Positions 19,568 to 28,297 of a stretch of DNA of 54,657 nt are shown piece after piece. Below the pieces are notes generated by a model. It saw only the letters and a program-made list of their open reading frames with translations, made no database searches and was not told the DNA's origin. Every line of letters starts with the position of its first letter. Within the stretch, counting starts at the first letter, position 1. The stretch is from Methylocystis suflitae. Lineage in GTDB: Bacteria; Pseudomonadota; Alphaproteobacteria; Rhizobiales; Beijerinckiaceae. The translations under genes were made by a program, and so were the position numbers. The DNA lies in assembly GCF_024448135.1 (NCBI RefSeq), contig NZ_JAMRYX010000229.1, positions 1-54,657 of the forward strand, read 5' to 3'.

Positions 19568-20485
19568 TTAAAAATATCCTTCCTGCTTCTTTTGCTCCAT
19601 GGAGCTGGAGCCGTCGTGGTCGATGAGCCGCCCCTGGCGCTCCGAGGAGCGGCTTTCGCGCATCTCCGTAATGATCTCTTCGAGACTGGCGGCATCGCTT
19701 TCGATGCCCCCCGTCAACGGATAGCAGCCGAGCGTACGAAAGCGCACCATCTTATGTTCGATAGATTCGCCGGGCGCGAGTTCCATGCGCGCGTCGTCGA
19801 CCATGATGAGCGTGCCGCCACGGCGCACAACCGGCCGCTCCTTGGCGAAATAGAGCGGAACAACGGGGATGTTTTCGCGCGCGACGTAGTCCCAGATATC
19901 CGCCTCGGTCCAATTCGACATCGGGAAGACGCGCAGGCTCTCGCCGGGCGCCTTTCGCGTATTGTAGAGACGCCAGAATTCCGGGCGCTGATTCTTCGGG
20001 TCCCAGCGATGCTGCGCGGTGCGAAAGGACAGCACGCGCTCCTTGGCGCGGGATTTTTCCTCGTCGCGACGCGCGCCGCCAAAAGCAGCGTCGAATTTAT
20101 ACTTGTCCAGCGCCTGCTTCAGCGCCTCGGTCTTCATGATCTCGGTGTGAAGCTTCGAGCCATGAACAAAGGGGCTGATGTTCATCTCAATCCCTCTGGG
20201 ATTGATATATTCGATGAGTTCGAGGCCAAGCTCTTTCATGCGACGGTCGCGAAACTCGATCATCTCGCGAAATTTCCAGGTCGTATTGACATGGAGCAGC
20301 GGAAACGGCGGCTTGGATGGATAAAAGGCCTTCATGGCGACGTGCAGCATCGCCGCCGAATCCTTGCCGATCGAATAGAGCATCACCGGCCGTTCGCATT
20401 CAGCGACGGTCTCGCGCATGATGTGGATGCTCTCGGCCTCGAGGCGATCGAGATGGCCGAGCGAACGCGTCGCAAGCGCGGTCAT
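19568..20485 (-). CDS. cysD: Sulfate adenylyltransferase subunit CysD
   Basis: Catalytic PP-loop subunit of ATP sulfurylase. The sequence shows the PP-loop [20 protein letters not shown], then [36 protein letters not shown] and [15 protein letters not shown], all typical. Length is 305 residues. Start ATG 20485 overlaps the cysH stop by ATGA; an open extension to 20623 lies within cysH and is not used. It is part of the seven-gene assimilation operon. Confidence 0.96.
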   Translation of the reverse strand: MTALATRSLGHLDRLEAESIHIMRETVAECERPVMLYSIGKDSAAMLHVAMKAFYPSKPPFPLLHVNTTWKFREMIEFRDRRMKELGLELIEYINPRGIEMNISPFVHGSKLHTEIMKTEALKQALDKYKFDAAFGGARRDEEKSRAKERVLSFRTAQHRWDPKNQRPEFWRLYNTRKAPGESLRVFPMSNWTEADIWDYVARENIPVVPLYFAKERPVVRRGGTLIMVDDARMELAPGESIEHKMVRFRTLGCYPLTGGIESDAASLEEIITEMRESRSSERQGRLIDHDGSSSMEQKKQEGYF

Positions 20486-21231
20486 AGGCTCGCCTCTTGC
20501 GGCGCGCCGCGTCGCAACACGCCGTCGTCGCCGACATGGAGGCCGCATTCCTTCTTGTTGTCTTCTTCCCACCACCAGCGTCCGGCGCGTTCGTCCTCGC
20601 CGGGCAGCACCGCGCGCGTGCACGGCGCGCAGCCGATCGATAGAAATCCCTTGGCGTGGAGATCGTTGACCGGCACTGAAAACTCCTCGACCGCGGCGAC
20701 GACCGCGTCGCGCGTGTAATCTGCCAGCGGATTGAGCTTGAGCACCCTGTGGGTCTCATCGAAGGCGATGAGCGGCGCCTCGGCGCGCGCCTGTGACTGA
20801 TCCGCTCGAAGCCCCGTCACCCAGCCCGAAACGCCCGCGAGCAGCCGCGACAGCGGCTCAACTTTGCGAACATGACAGCAGGCCTTGCGCGCGTCCACGG
20901 ACTTGTAAAAGCCGTTGATCCCCTGCTCCTCGATGAGCGCTTCGAGCGGCGCGGCCTGCGGATAGACCGCGCAAATACGCCGCGCATAGCGCGCTTCGGT
21001 GCGCTCCCACAGTTCATAGGTTTCGGGAAAGAGCCGCCCCGTGTCGATCGTCGCGACGTCGATATCGAGACCCTGCGTGAAGATCGAATGCGCGATGAGC
21101 TGATCCTCGACGCCGAAACTCGTGGTGAAGACGATCCGACCGGGAATGAACTCGCGCACGAGCAGCAAACGATGATCGAGATCGAGCGGCGCCAGTCGCG
21201 GCGCCAGCGTTTCGGAGATCGAAGGCTTCAT
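20482..21231 (-). CDS. cysH: Phosphoadenylyl/adenylyl-sulfate reductase (APS-type)
   Basis: CysH reduces activated sulfate to sulfite using thioredoxin. The cysteine pairs in KACCHVRK and GCAPCTRA form the 4Fe-4S site of the APS-reducing type, and the terminal ECGLH holds the catalytic cysteine. [14 protein letters not shown] and [12 protein letters not shown] are the PP-loop-fold substrate-binding segments. APS specificity agrees with the lack of an APS kinase gene or domain in the operon. ATG 21231 overlaps the DUF934 stop by ATGA; 249 residues. Confidence 0.95.
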   Translation of the reverse strand: MKPSISETLAPRLAPLDLDHRLLLVREFIPGRIVFTTSFGVEDQLIAHSIFTQGLDIDVATIDTGRLFPETYELWERTEARYARRICAVYPQAAPLEALIEEQGINGFYKSVDARKACCHVRKVEPLSRLLAGVSGWVTGLRADQSQARAEAPLIAFDETHRVLKLNPLADYTRDAVVAAVEEFSVPVNDLHAKGFLSIGCAPCTRAVLPGEDERAGRWWWEEDNKKECGLHVGDDGVLRRGAPQEASL

Positions 21232-21734
21232 GAGCGCACCGCCTTTCGGCGAGCTTCGAGGATCGAGCCACGCCCGGCGTAGCCGCGCTGATAGCTCATT
21301 GAATAGGCGTTGAGCGCGCCGCGCCACTGTTCTTCGTCCTGGCGATCGGCGAGATCGTCGGGAATTTCGATTGTATCAAAGCCGCAACCGATCGCGTGAG
21401 GATATTGGTCGGCGACGAGACGTCCGCTGGCGCGCAACTCGCCTTTAAACTCCGCCCGCCGCAACAGGCGCGCCAAAGAGAAGCCGCGGCCGTCAGCGAA
21501 AGCCGGGAAAGCGATCGAGATGAGATCGAGCCGCGGTAGGGCCGCGATGAGCGCCGACGGCTCCGTCGTGTTTGGAACGATCACGCCAAACGTGGCCATC
21601 GGCCCAAGGACCTCCACGGCATGTTCGAGTCGCGGCAATGACACGATGAACTTGCCGGTCTTCGGCAACGCTTCCTCGTCGGCAAGTCGGCGCCATGTAT
21701 CTTCAATGAAGCGGCCGTCAGATATCAGCGCCAT
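21228..21734 (-). CDS. DUF934 family protein of the sulfite reductase operon
   Basis: A 168-residue protein starting at ATG 21734, overlapping the cysI 3' end by 17 nt. Family features are the N-terminal FIEDTWRRLADEEALP, a GVIVPNTTEP segment, ISIAFPAFADGRGFSLARLLR and the C-terminal MSYQRGYAGRGSI. DUF934 genes sit next to cysI and cysH in many proteobacteria; the biochemical role is not known to me, and assistance to sulfite reductase is inferred from the constant linkage. Confidence 0.9.
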   Translation of the reverse strand: MALISDGRFIEDTWRRLADEEALPKTGKFIVSLPRLEHAVEVLGPMATFGVIVPNTTEPSALIAALPRLDLISIAFPAFADGRGFSLARLLRRAEFKGELRASGRLVADQYPHAIGCGFDTIEIPDDLADRQDEEQWRGALNAYSMSYQRGYAGRGSILEARRKAVRS

Positions 21735-23442
21735 CTTCGCCCTCCCGACGCAGAACGTCTTTGAACCGCGCGTGACCGATGCGGCGCCAGGTGTCGATGA
21801 AGGCTTCGCCCTCCTCGCGTTCGGCAAGATAATAATCGACGAGATGTTCGACGACGTCGGGCACCTGCTCGGCGGTGACCCCAGGTCCCAGAATTTCGCC
21901 GATCGAGGCAGAGAAGGTCGGGTCGCCGCCGAGCGTGATCTGATAGGACTCCTGGCCCTTCTTCTCCAGGCCGAGAATGCCGATCGCGCCGACGTGGTGA
22001 TGGCCGCAAGCGTTGATGCAGCCGGAGATCTTAACGCCGAGTTTGCCGATGCGCCGCTGCCTGGACATGTCGGAGAAGCGCTTCGAGATCGCCTGCGCGA
22101 TGGGAATCGAGCGCGCGGTGGCAAGCGAGCAATAGTCGAGACCGGGGCACGAGATGATGTCGGAGACGAGGCCGGCGTTCGCCGTCGCGAGCCCGGCGGC
22201 GTCGAGCATGCGCCAAAGCGCGAAAAGATCGTCCTGCTTCACATGCGGCAGGATGATGTTCTGCTCATGGCTGACCCGCAGTTCGCCGAAACCGAAGCGC
22301 TCGCTGGCGTCGGCCAGCACCCGCATCTGATCAGAGGTGGCGTCGCCGGGGACGCCGCCGATGGGCTTCAATGAAACGGTGACGATGGCGTAGCCGGGGA
22401 TCTTGTGCGCGCCGACGTTGACGTCGACGAAATTGGAGAAAGCCGGCGACTCCAATTTCGCGGCGCGCATCGAGGCGGACGTCGCCGGCAGCGAGTCATA
22501 GGGCGGCGGCGCGAAAAAGGCGGCGATGCGCTCGAATTCCACGGAGTCGTGGGCAAAGGGCGAGCGGTCCATCGCCGCGAACTCGGCTTCGACCGCGGCG
22601 CGGATTTCGTCAATTCCCCTCTCGTGGACGAGAATTTTGACTCGCGCCTTGTATTTGTTGTCGCGCCTGCCGAAGCGGTTATAGACGCGCAGGATCGCCT
22701 CGAGAAACGCGAGCAGATCCTCGCGCGGCACGAAGTTGCCGACAACCTTGCCGATAAAGGGCGAACGGCCGAGTCCGCCGCCGACCACGACCTGATAGCC
22801 GATCTCGCCCGCATCGTTCTTGACGATGCGCAGGCCGATGTCATGCACCAGAATCGCGGCGCGATCATGCTCGGCGCCCGTCACCGCAATCTTGAACTTG
22901 CGCGGCAGGAACGAGAACTCCGAATGCAGGCTCGACCATTGGCGGAGAAACTCCGCCGTCGGACGAGGATCTTCGATCTCGTCCGGCGCGACGCCGGCGA
23001 AATGATCGGCCGTCACATTGCGAATGCAGTTGCCCGAGGTCTGGATGGCGTGCATCTCGACTTCCGCCAGCGATTCCAGAATGTCCGGCGTATCGACGAG
23101 CTTGGGCCAATTGTATTGGAGGTTCTGGCGCGTCGTGAAATGGCCGTAGCCCTTGTCCCATCTATCCGCGATATCGGCGAGCCGACGCATCTGCCGCGCC
23201 GTCAGCGTGCCATAGGGAATAGCGACGCGCAGCATATAGGCGTGTAGCTGGAGATAGAGCCCGTTCATCAGCCGGAACGGGCGGAACTCCTCTTCGGTCA
23301 GCGCGCCGGCAAGCCGCCGGCGGACCTGCTCACGAAACTCCGCGACGCGTTCACTGACAAAGGCCGCGTCATATTCATCGTAGCGATAGGTGGTCATCGG
23401 CGCATTGGGCCGCTGCGCCACACGCAAATCGACCGCCGTCAT
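21718..23442 (-). CDS. cysI: Sulfite reductase hemoprotein (nitrite/sulfite reductase family)
   Basis: Siroheme and 4Fe-4S enzyme performing six-electron reduction of sulfite to sulfide. The cofactor cysteines are in SCPGLDYCSLATARS and SGCINACGHHHVG. The two ferredoxin-like half domains are visible from RVAIPYGTLTARQMRRLADIA and RQNLQYNWPKL near the N-terminus and from GELRVSHEQNIILPHV in the second repeat. At 574 residues it matches the bacterial ferredoxin-dependent type. No CysJ flavoprotein gene is present, which fits electron supply by the ferredoxin encoded at 23756-24127. The start overlaps the DUF2849 stop by ATGA. Confidence 0.95.
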   Translation of the reverse strand: MTAVDLRVAQRPNAPMTTYRYDEYDAAFVSERVAEFREQVRRRLAGALTEEEFRPFRLMNGLYLQLHAYMLRVAIPYGTLTARQMRRLADIADRWDKGYGHFTTRQNLQYNWPKLVDTPDILESLAEVEMHAIQTSGNCIRNVTADHFAGVAPDEIEDPRPTAEFLRQWSSLHSEFSFLPRKFKIAVTGAEHDRAAILVHDIGLRIVKNDAGEIGYQVVVGGGLGRSPFIGKVVGNFVPREDLLAFLEAILRVYNRFGRRDNKYKARVKILVHERGIDEIRAAVEAEFAAMDRSPFAHDSVEFERIAAFFAPPPYDSLPATSASMRAAKLESPAFSNFVDVNVGAHKIPGYAIVTVSLKPIGGVPGDATSDQMRVLADASERFGFGELRVSHEQNIILPHVKQDDLFALWRMLDAAGLATANAGLVSDIISCPGLDYCSLATARSIPIAQAISKRFSDMSRQRRIGKLGVKISGCINACGHHHVGAIGILGLEKKGQESYQITLGGDPTFSASIGEILGPGVTAEQVPDVVEHLVDYYLAEREEGEAFIDTWRRIGHARFKDVLRREGEDGADI

Positions 23443-23759
23443 AACGCGCCCTCGTCCGCCTGTTTGCCGAGATCAAGGCGAACGCTCGGTCCCTTCACGC
23501 GCATCTTTTCTCGATAATGTAACGGCGTCGGCGCGCCGTCGCTCCCGATCTCGACATCGGCGAGATAGACGTCGACCACGCGATTGGCTGAAATGTCGCG
23601 CTTGCCCAAGGTTTCGAGCTCCGTCGCCTCGTCGGCCTTCCGCGCCACCCGCGCGCGGCGGTGGTCGCGCTCCCAGCCCGAGGAGCCGAGAAACACCACT
23701 TCGCCGTCCGTCAAATTCGACGCGATCAGGATCTGGGGATGTTTAAAGACGGGCATCAC
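23439..23759 (-). CDS. DUF2849 family protein
   Basis: A 106-residue protein with KHPQILIASNLTDGEVVFLG and an acidic tail containing PLHYREKMRVKGPSVRLDLG. This is the DUF2849 pattern, a small protein almost always directly upstream of cysI in alphaproteobacteria. The function is unknown to me. It starts at GTG 23759 or ATG 23756, overlapping the ferredoxin stop, and its own stop overlaps the cysI start. Confidence 0.88.
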   Translation of the reverse strand: MMPVFKHPQILIASNLTDGEVVFLGSSGWERDHRRARVARKADEATELETLGKRDISANRVVDVYLADVEIGSDGAPTPLHYREKMRVKGPSVRLDLGKQADEGAL

Positions 23760-24127
23760 GTTTCCTGCGCCAGCTTTAGCCGAAGGCCGCTCATCTCATC
23801 GGACCAGATGATCTGGCAAGAGAGACGCGAATTTTCGTAAAGCATCGGCAATTCATCGAGCTTTTCGACTTCCTCTTCGCGCGGCGGCGGCACGCGGCGG
23901 GCCGACTCCGCATCGAGGACGATGTGGCACTCCGCACATGCAAGAGCGCCGCCACAGGTGTTGTCCATGCCGACGCCATGGTCGCGCAAGATCTCCATCA
24001 ACCGCCAACCTTCGACGGCTTCGAGTTCATGGACAACGCCGTCACGATCCTCGACGTGAAGGGTCGGCAGACTTTGCTGCGACGATTCGGCGGGCCGCCG
24101 CGCGACGATATTCTCGATATTGCTCAT
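23756..24127 (-). CDS. 2Fe-2S ferredoxin, adrenodoxin type
   Basis: Electron carrier with the cluster ligands in CGGALACAEC (C58, C64, C67) and LSCQIIW (C104), the spacing of ISC-type/adrenodoxin ferredoxins. A short N-terminal tail precedes the domain. Length is 123 residues from ATG 24127; the frame runs open to 24202 but no start signal supports it. As first gene of the sulfate operon it is the probable electron donor to CysI. Many alphaproteobacterial operons have cysG here instead. Confidence 0.9.
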   Translation of the reverse strand: MSNIENIVARRPAESSQQSLPTLHVEDRDGVVHELEAVEGWRLMEILRDHGVGMDNTCGGALACAECHIVLDAESARRVPPPREEEVEKLDELPMLYENSRLSCQIIWSDEMSGLRLKLAQET

Positions 24128-24250
24128 GCCTTGACGCGCCGACCTGGTCCGCGCCAGCGAGCAGCAACGGACGTTCTGTATTTCGAACGCATAAACCTCC
24201 AAACCGCACGAATGTCAATTCACGATCTTATTGCGGTGCTTGCGTTTAAT

Positions 24251-24267
24251 AACATATTTAATGTGTT
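24251..24267. promoter_or_regulatory. Imperfect 17-bp dyad upstream of the sulfate operon
   Basis: AACATAT (24251-24257) and ATGTGTT (24261-24267) are inverted repeats with one mismatch around TTA, in an AT-rich patch within a GC-rich genome. It lies 124 bp before the ferredoxin ATG and 136 bp before the ParA-like ATG, so it could be an operator for either divergent unit. The remainder of 24128-24402 shows no gene. Confidence 0.35.
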
Positions 24268-24402
24268 GTTTTAAGCGCGTCACAATTGGAGCGCCATCCG
24301 CAGTTAGCTGAAACAGGGCATGACAAGCGCCGAAAACCATGTTTGTTAAGCGCTTGTCATTCATTAACAGCGGCGCCAGCGCGACATGCGATAGGAGCAC
24401 CC

Positions 24403-25239
24403 ATGGTTAAGAAGCCGGTCAAAATTACCAGGGAAGCGCCTGCGAAACGGGAGCCGGAAAGCCGGCCGCGAAAGGCCGAGGCTCCGGCCGCCGCCGCGAA
24501 CGCCGCCGCTCGCCCGGCGGTCATCCTCGTTGGCGCGGACAAGGGCGGCGTCGGCAAAACCACGATCGCCAGAGCCATCCTCGATTTTCTTTCGCTCAAT
24601 GACATCCGTACTCGCGCTTTCGACACCGAAACGCCGCGAGGAACGCTTCATCGCTTCCACCCTGACGAGACGTTGATCGTCGATCTGACCGAACCGGCGG
24701 ACCAGATGAAGATCATCGACACGCTGAATACCTCGCAGGCCAAGGTCAGCGTCATAGACGTGCGCGCCGGCGGCTTGAGTCCGGCGCTCGGAGCGCTCGA
24801 CGAAATCGGCTTCTTCGATGCGGTGAAAGGCGGCGAATTCCGCTTCGTGCTGCTGCATGTGATCGGGCCCTCCATCGCTTCGCTGGAGGAGATCGCCGAA
24901 ATTGCGCCCTACGTCGCTGACGCCAACTATTTCATGGTGAAGAATCACGTCAACGACACGACCTTCTTTGAGTGGGATCCACAAACGCACGCGAAATATT
25001 TCGAGCATGTCGTCACCTCGGGCGAGATCACGATCCCCAAGCTCAGCGAACTCGCCTACGAGCAGGTCGAGCTATCCGGCACGCCGTTCTCGACATTCAT
25101 CGGCAATCAGGACGCGCAGGGCCGGCCGGCGGAGCATTCGTTCGTGTTGCGCGGCTACGTCCGCACGTGGCTGGCGCGCGTCGCCGATGAGTTCGAACGT
25201 GTCGGCCTTCTCGATCTTGTTGGCGAGAAGAGGCGATAG
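24403..25239 (+). CDS. ParA/MinD-like P-loop ATPase
   Basis: The deviant Walker A motif KGGVGKTT (residues 47-54, both lysines present) in VILVGADKGGVGKTTIARAIL marks the ParA/MinD superfamily. It follows a 38-residue Ala/Pro/Lys-rich tail that looks disordered. Downstream are FDTETPRGTLHRFHP and a Walker B-like VSVIDVRAGG. AGGAG 5 nt before ATG 24403 supports the start; 278 residues. It is followed 37 nt later by a shorter paralogue that lacks the P-loop lysines. No parB, parS or septum gene is nearby, so the cargo is unknown. Confidence 0.83.
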   Translation: MVKKPVKITREAPAKREPESRPRKAEAPAAAANAAARPAVILVGADKGGVGKTTIARAILDFLSLNDIRTRAFDTETPRGTLHRFHPDETLIVDLTEPADQMKIIDTLNTSQAKVSVIDVRAGGLSPALGALDEIGFFDAVKGGEFRFVLLHVIGPSIASLEEIAEIAPYVADANYFMVKNHVNDTTFFEWDPQTHAKYFEHVVTSGEITIPKLSELAYEQVELSGTPFSTFIGNQDAQGRPAEHSFVLRGYVRTWLARVADEFERVGLLDLVGEKRR

Positions 25240-25276
25240 AGGGTCGCGGCGGCGCGCATCTCTCCGCGAAGACCAC

Positions 25277-25990
25277 ATGGCGCGTCGCACTCTTGCGTTC
25301 TTCGTTTGCTCGCCGCACTCGCGAACAGGCGTGACGACAGCGGCGCGTTTGCTGACCGACTATTATTTGTCGCGCAATATCGGCGTCGAAGGCTTCGACA
25401 CGGATTTCCGGGAGCCGCTTTATGCAGTGTTCTTTCCGGAAGCGACGCACATCGTCGACCTCAGCGAGATCAAGGGGCAGATTTCGCTCTTCGACCGCCT
25501 GCTCGTCGCCGACGAAACGCCGAAGATCGTCGACGTCTGGCATCGCTCCTATGAGCGCCTGTTGGCGACCATCGCCGAAATTGGCTTCCTTGAAGAAGCG
25601 CGGCGGCGCGGCGTGGAGCCGATCGTGCTCTTTCAGACGGACGTCACGCAGAGCGCGGCGAACAGCGCGCTCACCCTCAAGACCACATGGCCAGATCTGA
25701 CCATGAGCATCATTCACAATCGCGGCGCCTCGCCGCTCGGCCGCGACTCCATGGCGATTCTTGCGCGCTATCCAGCGAGCGGCAAATTCGTGATCCCGCG
25801 TCTTGAGGCGCCGATCGCGCGCGCGCTCGACGACATCGATCTGTCACTGTCCCGCTTCATGAGGGAGCCGCCGCCAGGAATGTCGATCGTGGTTCGCGCG
25901 GCGCTCAAAGCATGGCTCTTGCCAATCTTCACTCAGTTTCAAAGCTTCGAACTGCGACTTGAGCTGCAGTCGAGCGAATGGCTTCGTTAA
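25277..25990 (+). CDS. ParA-like paralogue with degenerate P-loop
   Basis: A 237-residue protein aligning by eye with the preceding gene: FDTDFREPLYAVFFPEATHI matches FDTETPRGTLHRFHPDETLI, followed by IVDLSE/IVDLTE, Q..LFDRL/Q..IIDTL, and ..IAEIGFLEEA/..LDEIGFFDAV. The position of KGGVGKTT is taken by HSRTGVTT (residues 14-21), so both lysines needed for nucleotide contacts are missing. It probably does not hydrolyse ATP and may partner with the first protein. The disordered N-terminal tail is absent. It is 12 nt before the aldo/keto reductase start. Confidence 0.8.
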   Translation: MARRTLAFFVCSPHSRTGVTTAARLLTDYYLSRNIGVEGFDTDFREPLYAVFFPEATHIVDLSEIKGQISLFDRLLVADETPKIVDVWHRSYERLLATIAEIGFLEEARRRGVEPIVLFQTDVTQSAANSALTLKTTWPDLTMSIIHNRGASPLGRDSMAILARYPASGKFVIPRLEAPIARALDDIDLSLSRFMREPPPGMSIVVRAALKAWLLPIFTQFQSFELRLELQSSEWLR

Positions 25991-26002
25991 GGGACGCGCT
26001 TC

Positions 26003-27052
26003 GTGGAATACCGCAAACTCGGCGACAGCAATCTCTCCGTCTCCGCCATTTGTCTCGGCTCAATGACGTGGGGACAGCAGAACAGCGAAGCCGAGGGCCA
26101 TGCGCAACTGGACTATGCGTTCGATTGCGGCGTCAATTTCATCGACACGGCCGAAATCTATTCCATTCCGCCGCGGCAGGAAACTCAAGGCTCCTCCGAG
26201 CGCATCATCGGAAGATGGCTCGCCGCGCGTAAAAACCGCGACAAGGCGATCATCGCGACTAAGGTCGCCGGCCGCGGCGACGCCAACTGGCTGCGTCCCG
26301 GAGGCGCCGGAACGATTCTCGACGCCAAGAACATCAACGCTGCGATCGAGGGATCGCTGAAGCGGCTGCAGACCGATTACATCGATCTCTATCAATTGCA
26401 TTGGCCGGATCGTTCGCTGCCGCTGTGGGGCGCAGGCGGCACGGTCTATCGACGCCCGACAAAGCGCGACGAAATTCCGATTGAAGAGACGCTGGAAGCG
26501 CTAACGCGGCTCGTCAAAGCCGGCAAAGTTCGTCACATCGGCCTGTCAAATGAAACGCCGTGGGGCGTGGCGCGCTTCCTGCGCGCGGCGGAACTCGGCC
26601 ATGGGCCGCGCGTCGTCTCGATTCAAAACGCCTACAACCTCGTCAACCGCACTTTCGAGATCGGTCTCGCTGAGTTCACTGAGCGCGAGCGCGTCGGATT
26701 GCTCGCCTATTCGCCGCTCGCGCAGGGATACCTCACCGGAAAATATCAAGGCGGCGCGCGGCCGCCCGGCGCGCGCACGACGCTGTTTGAGCGCGCGCAG
26801 CGTTATGAAAAGCCGGAAGTCGAACGCGCGGTCGCCGCCTATTTGACGCTCGCGCAAGATATGGGAGCCGATCCGGCGCAGCTCGCCATCGCCTTCGTAA
26901 CGTCCCGGCCCTTCGTGACGTCGAATATTATTGGCGCGACGACGATGGCGCAGCTCAAAACCGACCTCGAGTCGGTGGAGTTCAGGATCACGCCTGAAAT
27001 CGAGCGGCGTATTGACGCCATCCACCATCTCCACAGCAATCCCGCGCCATGA
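26003..27052 (+). CDS. Aldo/keto reductase, Tas-like
   Basis: NADPH-dependent oxidoreductase with a TIM-barrel fold. Family motifs are LGSMTWGQQNSEAE, the catalytic Asp/Tyr in GVNFIDTAEIYSIP, the Lys in IIATKVAGRG, DLYQLHWPDR, KVRHIGLSNETPWGV and the cofactor segment LAYSPLAQGYLTGKY. GMTWG/Q-N-E and the long insertion with WLRPGG resemble E. coli Tas. GTG 26003 is the start; 349 residues. Its stop overlaps the next gene by ATGA. The substrate is unknown. Confidence 0.88.
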   Translation: MEYRKLGDSNLSVSAICLGSMTWGQQNSEAEGHAQLDYAFDCGVNFIDTAEIYSIPPRQETQGSSERIIGRWLAARKNRDKAIIATKVAGRGDANWLRPGGAGTILDAKNINAAIEGSLKRLQTDYIDLYQLHWPDRSLPLWGAGGTVYRRPTKRDEIPIEETLEALTRLVKAGKVRHIGLSNETPWGVARFLRAAELGHGPRVVSIQNAYNLVNRTFEIGLAEFTERERVGLLAYSPLAQGYLTGKYQGGARPPGARTTLFERAQRYEKPEVERAVAAYLTLAQDMGADPAQLAIAFVTSRPFVTSNIIGATTMAQLKTDLESVEFRITPEIERRIDAIHHLHSNPAP

Positions 27053-27549
27053 CCGGAAGCGCAACTCTTCGCGCGGAGACGCCGGAGGATCATTCCGCCA
27101 TACGCGGGCTGCTTGTTGCGGCTTTCGACCGATATGGCGAGGCCGAACTCGTCGAGGCGCTTCGCAAGGAAGGCGACCTGGTTTTTGGCGGCGTCGCGGC
27201 TGTCAACGGCGTCATCGTCGGCTACGCCGCCCTGTCCAGGATGAACGCTCCCTTTCCGGCGCTCGGACTCGGTCCTGTCGCCGTCGCAGCGGCATATCGC
27301 GGAAAAGGGATCGCCAGCGCTCTTTTGCACTGGAGCTTGGCGCGTGCGCAGGAAGACCAGTGGCGCGGGATTTTTGTGTTGGGCCACGGCGCCTTTTACG
27401 GCCGTTTCGGATTTCGACCGGAGCTTGCAGCCGGCTTCGGCACGCCATATGCGGGGCCGCATTTCATGGCGCTGGCGCTTAACGGCGCGCTTCCAGCCAA
27501 GGAGGGACCAGTAGACTATGCGCCAGCCTTCGGTCGGCTCGGCGCCTAA
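27049..27549 (+). CDS. GNAT N-acetyltransferase, YhbS-like
   Basis: A 166-residue acetyltransferase. The acetyl-CoA-binding region is LGPVAVAAAYRGKGIASALLHWSL (canonical RGxGxA-like), preceded by VVGYAALSRM-type strand residues and followed by VLGHGAFYGRFGFRPE, which is characteristic of YhbS-type proteins. Start ATG overlaps the aldo/keto reductase stop. The substrate is not predictable. Confidence 0.88.
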   Translation: MTGSATLRAETPEDHSAIRGLLVAAFDRYGEAELVEALRKEGDLVFGGVAAVNGVIVGYAALSRMNAPFPALGLGPVAVAAAYRGKGIASALLHWSLARAQEDQWRGIFVLGHGAFYGRFGFRPELAAGFGTPYAGPHFMALALNGALPAKEGPVDYAPAFGRLGA

Positions 27550-27552
27550 CGC

Positions 27553-28203
27553 TCAGGCGTGTCCCGCATGTGTCGACAGCCGTTCTGGATCGACGCCGAT
27601 CGAGCGCAACGCGCGCGCATATTTGCTCCCGAGGTCGTGATCGAACAGCAAAGCGGGATCGGTCGGACAATTCAGCCATCCATTGCGCTGAATTTCTTCT
27701 TCGAGCTGACCCGGGTCCCAACCCGCATAGCCGAGCGCCAGCAGCGCGCGGTCCGGGCCGCGCCCTGCCGCGATCGCGCGCAGAATGTCGATGGTCGCCG
27801 TGAGCGAGACGCCGTCGTCGATCGGCAAGGTGGAATTGTCCAGGAAGAAATCCGGCGTATGCAGCACGAAACCGCGGTCGGTCTGCACCGGCCCGCCCGA
27901 CAGAACCTGGATGTCTTCGGCGCGGCTCGGTAGGCTGATGCGCTCTTGAGGCGCGATCACTTGCAGCTGAACGAGCAAATCAGGAAAATTGCGCACACGG
28001 GCCGGCTGGTTGACGACAATGCCCATGGCCCCTTCTTCGGAATGGGCGCATAGATAGATCACCGCGCGCGCGAAGCGCTGATCCAACATGCTCGGCATCG
28101 CGATCAGCAATTGGCCGTCGAGAAAGCGGCGCTCCTCGGAACGCCCGCTGCGGCGCTCGCTCACCCTCTCCGCGAAATCTTGCTTCTTGCCGCTCGGCCT
28201 CAT
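27553..28203 (-). CDS. YqgE/AlgH family protein
   Basis: A UPF0301 member of 216 residues with [53 protein letters not shown] and a terminal [15 protein letters not shown]. The family fold is known structurally but its biochemical role remains uncertain; AlgH has been linked to regulation in pseudomonads. It ends 3 nt from the convergent acetyltransferase and is divergent from the DsbD-like gene. Confidence 0.93.
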   Translation of the reverse strand: MRPSGKKQDFAERVSERRSGRSEERRFLDGQLLIAMPSMLDQRFARAVIYLCAHSEEGAMGIVVNQPARVRNFPDLLVQLQVIAPQERISLPSRAEDIQVLSGGPVQTDRGFVLHTPDFFLDNSTLPIDDGVSLTATIDILRAIAAGRGPDRALLALGYAGWDPGQLEEEIQRNGWLNCPTDPALLFDHDLGSKYARALRSIGVDPERLSTHAGHA

Positions 28204-28297
28204 AGGGTCATGCTACGCCCGCCGCGTCCTCTCGACAAGCGGCGCAGATCACGTAACTGACTGCCTTGACTGGGGGACGGGGCGCCGAAGGAACACG

